From an uncultured Lachnospiraceae bacterium (GTDB taxonomy: Bacteria; Bacillota; Clostridia; Lachnospirales; Lachnospiraceae): a stretch of DNA of 10,893 nt. The translations under genes were made by a program, and so were the position numbers. This document shows, one piece after another, positions 6,691-10,893 of the stretch (positions are counted from its first letter, which is position 1; every line of letters starts with the position of its first letter). The DNA lies in contig CAJTYN010000012.1 in assembly GCA_910584115.1 (NCBI GenBank), positions 1 through 10,893 of the forward strand. The letters are read 5' to 3'. The notes below the pieces were generated by a model. That model saw only the letters and a program-made list of their open reading frames with translations. It had not been told where the DNA came from and did no database searches.

Positions 6691-7480
6691 AAAGACCTCC
6701 GATGAAATCTCTGATGCACCTGTTGACTGTTTCGGGGGCGTCGATGTTTGCGTTGTGCGCGGCGTTTGGGATCGTGATCAGCGGTATGCCGGTCCTTGCG
6801 GCCCACTGTCTATTGTATGTCCTGACTTTTCCGGTCCGGTCTTTTTCGCCCACCAGGAGCAGGGCGGGGCAGGGGATCTCAAGCGCCCGGTTGTCTTCGA
6901 GGAAGCCGGCGTATCCGATCTTCAGCAGACGGCAGAGTTCATCCTTGGGATATTGGGAGAGCATCTTCGCCATGTTCCGCCGGCCGATATCCGAAACGGC
7001 GTTCTGGCGGGCCATGGAAGAGCGCAGGAGTCTTTCTGGAAAAAGCCTGCTCATCCATCCGATCTGCCGCAGCCACCAGAGGTCGGACTTGGGATAGTGT
7101 TCCCAGAAGGGGCAGGAATCGATCGCGATGAAGCCGCGCACCATCCGGGGATACCGGCAGAGGAAGGACTGGGCGATGAAGCCGCCCATGGACTGGCCGA
7201 TCAAGACCACGTGGGAGATCTTCGCCTCCTGCAAGATCCTGTGGAGTGCTCTCGCCGCATCCGCGTAGGAGAACGCGGGATAGGGCCTGGACCGTCCATG
7301 GGCCGGGGCATCCCAGGCGATCACGTTGCAGGTCTTTTTGAAATAGGCCGCCTGGAAGCCGAACATGGTATGATCTGCCGTCAGGCCGTGGAGAAAAAAT
7401 AAAGTGGGCCTGTCCGGGCGGATGGATGATATCCAGTAATAAACGTTTCCATGGTCGGTCTTTATATGCATCTCCTTCAT
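6680..7480 (-). CDS. Alpha/beta-hydrolase fold protein
   Basis: A 266-residue protein of the alpha/beta hydrolase-1 family. The oxyanion-hole motif is FFLHGL (28-33). The nucleophile elbow is GQSMGG with Ser97. Asp214 in LLLVGEKDRTG and His242 in IPNAAHNANIDAPE complete the expected Ser-Asp-His triad. A cap region rich in Trp and Arg (about 124-185) would cover the active site and set specificity. It probably hydrolyses an ester or similar bond in a small molecule; the substrate cannot be read. No signal peptide, so it is cytoplasmic. The start at 7480 has AAAGGA 9 nt upstream; the Met three codons later lies directly against an AAGGAG and is too close to use it. The gene starts 22 bp after the ClbS-like gene and overlaps the GNAT gene by 11 nt. 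Confidence 0.88.
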   Translation of the reverse strand: MKEMHIKTDHGNVYYWISSIRPDRPTLFFLHGLTADHTMFGFQAAYFKKTCNVIAWDAPAHGRSRPYPAFSYADAARALHRILQEAKISHVVLIGQSMGGFIAQSFLCRYPRMVRGFIAIDSCPFWEHYPKSDLWWLRQIGWMSRLFPERLLRSSMARQNAVSDIGRRNMAKMLSQYPKDELCRLLKIGYAGFLEDNRALEIPCPALLLVGEKDRTGKVRTYNRQWAARTGIPLITIPNAAHNANIDAPETVNRCIRDFIGGLYEI

Positions 7481-7502
7481 GGCAGAGTGTCCTTTCTTTA
7501 TG

Positions 7503-8066
7503 TTACTTTGATCTGTGTGCCGCGTTCCTCTTCGGCAGGATCTTTTTGTGCGCCTTTAATTTTTTCATCGCCCAGTCGTAGTGGCTGGAGGTGGTGCTGA
7601 CAAAGTAGGATCCCAGAGTGCTCCCGCCCACCCATTTATACACGCCTTTGGAAAACAGTTCCTCGTTTGAAAAAGTCTCCGCCAGCGCCAGGACTTCCGC
7701 GTGGGATCCCTGCAGCAGGTGTTTGGCGTCGTCCAGGGAAGTGTCCTGATGTTTTTTCCAGAATTCCACGTTCATCTCCCCGTAGGTCCTCCAGTTGTAG
7801 GGCTTGGGGATAAAGGGCTGGCTGCCGCCGTTTTTGTCCGCGTGCACCCAGTTGAGCAGGAGCTGGTGCCATTCGTAGAGATGGATCAGGATGTCCCGGA
7901 GGTTTTTATCCCTGTTCCAGTGTGCCTCTTTCTTTTTGGCTTCGTCTGAGAAGTCAAAAGGCGTTTCCAGTTCCTGCTCGGTCAGCCCCGCGATGAGGGC
8001 GTTCAGTTTTTCGTAGTTCGTCTCTGCCGCGGTCAAAAGATCTGTCTTTGTTGTTGGTCTGCTCAT
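7503..8066 (-). CDS. ClbS/DfsB-family four-helix bundle protein
   Basis: A 187-residue protein of the ClbS/DfsB family (PF08020, former DUF1706). Family marks: the N-terminal SRPTTKTDLLTAAETNYEKL helix; the LRDILIHLYEWHQLLLNWV helix (57-74); the YNWRTYGEMNVEFWKKHQ helix (90-107); FSNEELF (132-138); and the C-terminal YKWVGGSTLGSYFVSTTSSH segment (143-162) followed by a basic tail. ClbS of colibactin producers is a cyclopropane hydrolase that inactivates the genotoxin and protects the host. Most members, however, have no known substrate and occur in bacteria without colibactin. I start it at 8066 because AGGAGG lies 6 nt upstream; a longer reading to 8087 would include that site. It follows the WYL regulator after 83 bp that hold a promoter and palindromes, and precedes the hydrolase by 22 bp. 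Confidence 0.88.
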   Translation of the reverse strand: MSRPTTKTDLLTAAETNYEKLNALIAGLTEQELETPFDFSDEAKKKEAHWNRDKNLRDILIHLYEWHQLLLNWVHADKNGGSQPFIPKPYNWRTYGEMNVEFWKKHQDTSLDDAKHLLQGSHAEVLALAETFSNEELFSKGVYKWVGGSTLGSYFVSTTSSHYDWAMKKLKAHKKILPKRNAAHRSK

Positions 8067-8072
8067 GTTCTT

Positions 8073-8078
8073 CCTCCT
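8073..8078 (-). promoter_or_regulatory. Ribosome binding site fixing the ClbS-like start
   Basis: AGGAGG on the minus strand, 6 nt before the ATG at 8066. It rules against the in-frame ATG codons at 8087 and 8084. Confidence 0.8.
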
Positions 8079-8091
8079 GTTCATCATGGAT

Positions 8092-8099
8092 CAAGGTGT
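8092..8099 (+). repeat. Third CAAGGTGT box downstream of the ClbS-like promoter
   Basis: CAAGGTGT on the plus strand, an exact inverted copy of ACACCTTG at 8140-8147. It lies about 14-21 nt downstream of the predicted transcript start, between the promoter and the ribosome site. It could be a second operator half-site used for repression or looping, or it could be chance. Confidence 0.45.
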
Positions 8100-8119
8100 G
8101 TCTGTGACTCTTGCCTATG

Positions 8120-8128
8120 AGCATACCA
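8120..8128 (-). promoter_or_regulatory. Extended -10 promoter of the ClbS-like gene
   Basis: On the minus strand, TGGTATGCT: the TG of an extended -10, then TATGCT (4 of 6). A perfect TTGACA occurs at 8148-8153 but 22 bp upstream, too far for a normal -35. Either the promoter works through the extended -10, or a regulator bound at the overlapping palindrome corrects the spacing. The predicted start is near 8113. Confidence 0.45.
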
Positions 8129-8137
8129 GGGGAATGC

Positions 8138-8156
8138 TGACACCTTGTGTCAAGGT
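8138..8156. promoter_or_regulatory. Overlapping palindromes, candidate operator of the WYL regulator
   Basis: TGACACCTTGTGTCAAGGT contains two interleaved perfect inverted repeats. TGACAC-CTT-GTGTCA spans 8138-8152, and ACCTTG-TGT-CAAGGT spans 8142-8156. The site covers the stop codon of the WYL gene (8150-8152) and lies just upstream of the ClbS-like promoter. Short palindromes beside a regulator gene are the usual form of operators for dimeric HTH proteins, so the YafY/WYL protein is the natural candidate. That assignment is inference. Confidence 0.6.
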
Positions 8157-9058
8157 TTATTTTTTTCGTAGATCGCTCTTGCCTGTTCGGCCACGATCTC
8201 TTTTAGGCGCGCGGGAGAGAGGATGTCCACCTGGGTCCCGAAGGATAAGAGGAATCCGATCAGCCACGCGTCTTCCGGCATCTCGGCGGAGACGATGAGG
8301 TCCCCATCTTCCTGTCTGTGTACCTGGGTGCTGTCAAATTCATCGTAGACCCGGTAGGCCATCTCTCCTGGGAAACGGAGCGTGACGGCCGTATATTTTT
8401 GCGGCGGAAGTTCGGGCTGGTCTAAAAAGGCATCGTATGAGAAATGTTCCTCCGTGAGTGCGTGGTCTAAGATCCGGGTCAGCTTGAACAGTCGGAGGGC
8501 TTTTTTCTCTGTGCAGTATGCTCTCAGGTACCAGGACTTTGATCTGTAGAGCAGTCTTAACGGATGGACCGTTCTTTCACTGGTCGTTCCATACGGGCCT
8601 GCGTAGGTGATCCGTATGGCTTGGCGGCGGATGATGGCCGCTCTGAGTGTCTGGAATTTCTGGTCGTCGCTCCCGTCTCCTTCCCGGTCGCTGCCCCATC
8701 TCGAAAAATCCACTTCCAGCCAATCTTCCGGATGGGTGTGAAAGAGCGCGGAGAGTTTGCCCAAGATCTCGCTGCTGTCGATCTGGCGGGTGGCGCTCAG
8801 GCTCTGCAGGGACAGGAGGATCTCCTGCTTTTCTGTTTCTGAGAGCACGGCCCGGTCCAGGACGAAACCGTCCAGCAGATGGATGCCGCCATTTCGGCCC
8901 GGCTCCGTATAGATGGGGATCCCCGCGCCGCTCAAGGCGTCGATGTCCCGATAGATCGTCCGGACCGATACTTCAAATCTGCTGGCGAGTTCCGGAGCGG
9001 TGGCCTGTCCCTTGGTGAGCAGATGGTATATGATCTTAAATGATCTGCCTTCATGCAT
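8150..9058 (-). CDS. YafY-type transcriptional regulator, HTH-WYL-WCX
   Basis: A 302-residue regulator with the full three-part layout. Residues 2-60 are a winged HTH_11 domain (helix LASRFEVSVRTIYRDIDALS, wing RNGGIHLLDG). A linker at 70-135 follows, then a WYL ligand-binding domain at about 136-210 (VHPLRLLYRSKSWYLRAYC holds the WYL triad at 176-178). A C-terminal WCX extension spans about 222-300. WYL domains sense small molecules or nucleic-acid ligands and change DNA binding. The start at 9058 has AAGGAGG 8 nt upstream. The gene follows the LRR gene by 24 bp and precedes the ClbS-like gene by 83 bp that contain a strong palindrome, so control of the ClbS-like gene is the most economical hypothesis. 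Length and domain order are normal. Confidence 0.92.
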   Translation of the reverse strand: MHEGRSFKIIYHLLTKGQATAPELASRFEVSVRTIYRDIDALSGAGIPIYTEPGRNGGIHLLDGFVLDRAVLSETEKQEILLSLQSLSATRQIDSSEILGKLSALFHTHPEDWLEVDFSRWGSDREGDGSDDQKFQTLRAAIIRRQAIRITYAGPYGTTSERTVHPLRLLYRSKSWYLRAYCTEKKALRLFKLTRILDHALTEEHFSYDAFLDQPELPPQKYTAVTLRFPGEMAYRVYDEFDSTQVHRQEDGDLIVSAEMPEDAWLIGFLLSFGTQVDILSPARLKEIVAEQARAIYEKNKP

Positions 9059-9082
9059 AGGAAGTCCCTCCTTGTCTATATC

Positions 9083-9562
9083 CTATCCTTTTGATCGGTA
9101 CGCCTCCGGGCTGACCTCCACATGGGGGCCGTGGACGACTTCTTTTAGCTGGCCGCATCCGCCGAAAGCCCAGGCATGGATCCTCTTGAGTCCCGATCCG
9201 CACACGACTTTTTTCAAGTCCTTACAGTCTTTGAACGCAAACGGCGGGATGCTCTCCACCCCGTCCGGCAGGACGATCTCCTCGATGCTGCTGCGCACGA
9301 AAGTGAGTCCCCACAGGGTCGTGAGCCGGGCGGGCAGTCTGAGCTGACGGAGGCCCGTACATCCGTCAAACAGAAATTCGCCCATGTCCGTGACCGTATC
9401 CGGGATATGGACAGAAGTGATCTCTGTGTGACCTTTGAACAAGTCATCGTAGAGGATCGTCACGTCCCGGTCATCGGGGATCACCACCTCTGCCTCATCC
9501 CCCTGATAGCTCATCACACAGTACGTTCCGTCTTCGATCATCTTATATATGAAATCCTGCAT
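9083..9562 (-). CDS. Small cytoplasmic leucine-rich repeat protein (LRR_5/BspA type)
   Basis: A 159-residue protein. The first ~40 residues (MQDFIYKMIEDGTYCVMSYQ, then an acidic strand) form a cap. Four BspA-type LRR_5 units follow, recognised by the recurring IP/LP-x(n)-I-x-x-x-x-F-x-x-C-x-x-L pattern: VHIPDTVTDMGEFLFDGCTGL (start), LRLPARL, IVLPDGVESIPPFAFKDCKDL (start), and LKRIHAWAFGGCGQL. The protein ends soon after the last repeat. No signal peptide, anchor or membrane segment is visible, unlike the large secreted BspA-like surface proteins, so it should act in the cytoplasm, probably as a binding scaffold. The start at 9562 is chosen because AAGGAGG is 8 nt upstream; the Met at 9568 would be only 2 nt from it. 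It is first in the transcript with the WYL regulator. Confidence 0.8.
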   Translation of the reverse strand: MQDFIYKMIEDGTYCVMSYQGDEAEVVIPDDRDVTILYDDLFKGHTEITSVHIPDTVTDMGEFLFDGCTGLRQLRLPARLTTLWGLTFVRSSIEEIVLPDGVESIPPFAFKDCKDLKKVVCGSGLKRIHAWAFGGCGQLKEVVHGPHVEVSPEAYRSKG

Positions 9563-9570
9563 TTTCATAT

Positions 9571-9577
9571 CCTCCTT
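9571..9577 (-). promoter_or_regulatory. Ribosome binding site fixing the LRR start
   Basis: AAGGAGG on the minus strand. Spacing is 8 nt to the ATG at 9562 but only 2 nt to the upstream ATG at 9568, so the second ATG is the likely start. Confidence 0.65.
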
Positions 9578-9622
9578 CGCTGTTGAGTCTCATCGGACAC
9601 CCTCCATGCGGCGCCCACTCTC

Positions 9623-9651
9623 ATTATATAGGAAAATACAAGATCGTTCAA
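9623..9651 (-). promoter_or_regulatory. Sigma-A promoter of the LRR-WYL transcript
   Basis: On the minus strand, TTGAAC (9646-9651) and a perfect TATAAT (9623-9628) are separated by exactly 17 bp. Transcription should begin near 9616, giving a leader of about 54 nt. It diverges from the solute-binding-protein promoter, with 35 bp between the two -35 boxes. Confidence 0.78.
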
Positions 9652-9686
9652 GTAGCACGGATCCTGTTAAGATTGTCTAAATATTC

Positions 9687-9715
9687 TTGACAAAGCGCCC
9701 AGATCTCAATATAAT
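9687..9715 (+). promoter_or_regulatory. Perfect-consensus sigma-A promoter of the binding-protein gene
   Basis: TTGACA (9687-9692), 17 bp, TATAAT (9710-9715): a full match to the sigma-A consensus in both boxes and spacing. The start should fall near 9722, at or next to the 8-bp palindrome GCATATGC (9721-9728). The leader is about 42 nt and too short for a T-box or riboswitch. Confidence 0.85.
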
Positions 9716-9746
9716 GTATAGCATATGCATTTGTGGAATAGAAAAT

Positions 9747-9754
9747 GGAGGAGG
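9747..9754 (+). promoter_or_regulatory. Ribosome binding site fixing the binding-protein start
   Basis: GGAGGAGG, 9 nt before the ATG at 9764. The in-frame ATG at 9725 has no ribosome site, lies at the predicted transcript start, and would put 13 charged residues in front of the lipoprotein signal. Confidence 0.8.
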
Positions 9755-9763
9755 ATCATTACA

Positions 9764-10615
9764 ATGAAAAGGAAGATCGCGTTATTATTGTGTGCTGTGC
9801 TGACAGCGGGAATGCTGGCAGGCTGCGGAGGCGGCTCTGACTCAGCGGAGACAAAAGAGACACCTGCGGCAGAAGAAACGGCTGCGGCGGATGAGGATGC
9901 TGAGGCGGCGGATGAAGCCGAGGCTGAGGATACATCCGGAAAGAAATGGGTCGTTGCCACAGATACAGTGTTCAAACCTTTCGAGTACACCAACGAGGAC
10001 AATGAGTTCGTGGGGATCGATGTGGACATCCTTGCGGCGATCGCGGAGGATCAGGGATTTGAGTACGATCTCCAGAGCCTGGGATGGGATTCAGGCGTGG
10101 CAGCCGTACAGGCGGGACAGGCCGATGCCCTGATCGCAGGAGCTACGATCAAGCAGGAGCGTATCGACTCCGGCTGGATCTTCTCTGACGGATATTACGA
10201 TGCGACCCAGACATTTGTCGTACCGACAGGCAGCGACATCAAGAGCTTTGAAGATCTTGAAGGCAAGAGCGTAGCGGTCAAGAATGCCACGGCAGGCGCC
10301 GACTTTGCCAACAGCCTGAAGGACGAATATGGATTTACCGTTACCACATTTGAAGATTCACCGACGATGTACCAGGACGTGATCCTGGGCAACAGCGCGG
10401 CCTGCGTGGAAGATACGCCGATCATGGCGGCTTCGATCAAAGAAGGCGGCCTGGAGCTTGAGATCCCGGAAGGCATGGAGAGTGAAGGCGCACCTTACGG
10501 CTTCGCGATCATGGATGAGAAGAACCAGGAACTGCTGGATCTGTTCAATGCGGGACTGAAGAACATCAGGGAAAACGGAAAATATGACGAGATCATCGAC
10601 AAATATCTGAAATAG
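9764..10615 (+). CDS. Polar amino-acid ABC transporter solute-binding lipoprotein
   Basis: A 283-residue lipoprotein. The signal peptide is MKRKIALLLCAVLTAGMLAG with lipobox Leu-Ala-Gly-Cys21, so the mature Cys21 is lipid-anchored on the outer face of the membrane. Residues 22-62 form a Glu/Ala/Asp-rich flexible linker. The remainder is a bacterial extracellular solute-binding domain, family 3 (SBP_bac_3): WVVATDTVFKPFEYTNEDN (start), VGIDVDILAAIAEDQG, AVQAGQADALIAGATIKQER, DLEGKSVAVKNATAGADF, and a C-terminal GLKNIRENGKYDEIIDKYL helix. Such proteins deliver Gln, Glu, Arg, His, cystine or similar amino acids to a permease-ATPase complex; the exact ligand is not readable. The conserved Arg that usually grips the ligand carboxylate is not at its usual place (the segment reads ATIKQERIDSGWIFSDGYYD). 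The permease gene follows after 108 bp. Confidence 0.92.
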   Translation: MKRKIALLLCAVLTAGMLAGCGGGSDSAETKETPAAEETAAADEDAEAADEAEAEDTSGKKWVVATDTVFKPFEYTNEDNEFVGIDVDILAAIAEDQGFEYDLQSLGWDSGVAAVQAGQADALIAGATIKQERIDSGWIFSDGYYDATQTFVVPTGSDIKSFEDLEGKSVAVKNATAGADFANSLKDEYGFTVTTFEDSPTMYQDVILGNSAACVEDTPIMAASIKEGGLELEIPEGMESEGAPYGFAIMDEKNQELLDLFNAGLKNIRENGKYDEIIDKYLK

Positions 10616-10637
10616 CATACACAGATCCTATGGAGGG

Positions 10638-10676
10638 CGCGGAAGATCATGGATGGTCTTTCGCGTTCTTGTCTTT
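10638..10676 (+). terminator. Attenuator-like hairpin between binding protein and permease
   Basis: An 11-bp stem (arms 10638-10648 and 10655-10665, two G-T wobbles, CGCG at its base) with a 6-nt loop is followed by a T-rich run (TTCTTGTCTTT). The tract is interrupted, so termination may be partial. This would give more binding-protein mRNA than permease mRNA, a common arrangement in amino-acid ABC operons. Confidence 0.65.
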
Positions 10677-10697
10677 ACAGGGATATTATGGTAAGAT
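10669..10697 (+). promoter_or_regulatory. Candidate secondary promoter before the permease
   Basis: TTGTCT (10669-10674), 17 bp, TAAGAT (10692-10697), with TGG directly before the -10 as in an extended -10. Each box matches 4 of 6. It would start transcription near 10704 and restore permease expression after the hairpin. It overlaps the T-tract of the hairpin. Confidence 0.35.
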
Positions 10698-10723
10698 GAA
10701 AGAAAAACAAAAGGAGAAGAGCC

Positions 10724-10893
10724 ATGATCGTGATAATAGAAAAATATTCCTCCATGCTCTTAGGGGCCTTGGGGAAGACGCTGCTCCTGACATTGCTGTC
10801 GCTGATCTTCGCGGCGATCGTCGGGATGATATTTGCCCTGATGAACGTGGGCAAGAACCGGATCTTGAACTTTATCGGCACGGTCTATGTGGA
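10724..10893 (+). CDS. Amino-acid ABC transporter permease (HisM/GlnP type), 3' partial
   Basis: The first 56 codons of a membrane protein cut by the window end. The start ATG at 10724 has AAGGAG 7 nt upstream. The N-terminus shows a short amphipathic stretch, then LLGALGKTLLLTLLSLIFAA (about 12-31), the beginning of TM1, which matches the GxxxTLxLTLxS pattern of polar amino-acid permeases. A basic turn (Asn-Val-Gly-Lys-Asn-Arg) and the start of the next segment follow. It directly follows the family-3 binding protein, so the two very likely form one importer with an ATPase expected further downstream. Confidence 0.85.
   Translation, partial: MIVIIEKYSSMLLGALGKTLLLTLLSLIFAAIVGMIFALMNVGKNRILNFIGTVYV

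Noticed and set aside
6578..7402. Plus-strand open frame of 274 codons
   Set aside because: It is antisense to the alpha/beta hydrolase, whose catalytic triad is intact, and shows no family motif, ribosome site or promoter. Long antisense frames are expected at this GC content.
8148..8153. Perfect TTGACA as a normal -35 for the ClbS-like gene
   Set aside because: The nearest -10-like element is 22 bp away and the hexamer at the 17-bp position (CCTGGT) is not a -10, so I kept it only as part of the palindrome.
8150..9058. WYL regulator as a sign of a phage-defence island
   Set aside because: WYL proteins do occur beside defence systems, but no nuclease, helicase, reverse transcriptase, methyltransferase, toxin or CRISPR gene is in the window. 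The YafY architecture with a ClbS-like neighbour is better explained by small-molecule sensing.
9716..9763. Riboswitch or T-box before the amino-acid transporter
   Set aside because: The leader is only about 42 nt long and has no T-box sequence or conserved aptamer.
9706..10029. Minus-strand open frame rich in Ser and Ala
   Set aside because: The low-complexity reading is the complement of the Glu/Ala-rich linker of the binding lipoprotein and overlaps its promoter.

Overview
The window reads as an ordinary chromosomal stretch of a Gram-positive, mid-GC Clostridia-type bacterium. Lachnospiraceae is my best guess. This is inferred from strong AGGAGG-type ribosome sites, near-consensus sigma-A promoters, a lipoprotein solute-binding protein with a Gram-positive style lipobox, an RqcH/NFACT protein, and the accessory repertoire (YafY/WYL regulator, ClbS/DfsB-like protein, LRR_5 protein). 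I see no rRNA or tRNA gene, insertion sequence, CRISPR array or phage gene. Coding density is very high and no gene-free stretch exceeds about 200 bp.

Layout, left to right. (1) 1-1107, plus strand: the 3' part of an ABC-2 type permease whose start lies outside the window. (2) 1135-2626, minus strand: a TauE/SafE-family permease preceded by a small nitroreductase, probably one transcript. (3) 2740-3192, plus strand: a YafP-like GNAT acetyltransferase, divergent from the nitroreductase and apparently sharing a compact bidirectional promoter; its stop codon lies on the same CTAG as the stop of the convergent rqcH. (4) 3189-9562, minus strand: eight co-directional genes. In order of transcription they are a small LRR_5 protein, a YafY/WYL regulator, a ClbS/DfsB-family protein, an alpha/beta hydrolase, a GNAT acetyltransferase, a NudC-like NUDIX hydrolase, a membrane-anchored XRE regulator with a zinc ribbon, and rqcH. 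Spacing is tight (24 bp, 83 bp, 22 bp, 11-nt overlap, 4-nt ATGA overlap, 91 bp, 79 bp). Internal promoters are visible before the ClbS-like gene and before rqcH. (5) 9764-10893, plus strand: a polar amino-acid ABC transporter, with a lipoprotein binding protein behind a perfect-consensus promoter, then an attenuator-like hairpin, then the start of the permease gene, cut by the window end.

The most interesting region is 8060-9660. A WYL regulator lies directly upstream of a ClbS/DfsB-like protein (the family contains self-resistance proteins against the genotoxin colibactin). The short gap between them holds two overlapping palindromes plus a third copy of the same half-site around an extended -10 promoter. 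This looks like a regulator-target pair, possibly a xenobiotic or genotoxin protection module together with the hydrolase, acetyltransferase and NUDIX protein. That functional reading is inference. Other points are a Glu in place of the Asp of the Asp-Arg pair in RqcH, a degenerate NudC signature in the NUDIX protein, and about four times more GATC tetramers than composition predicts.
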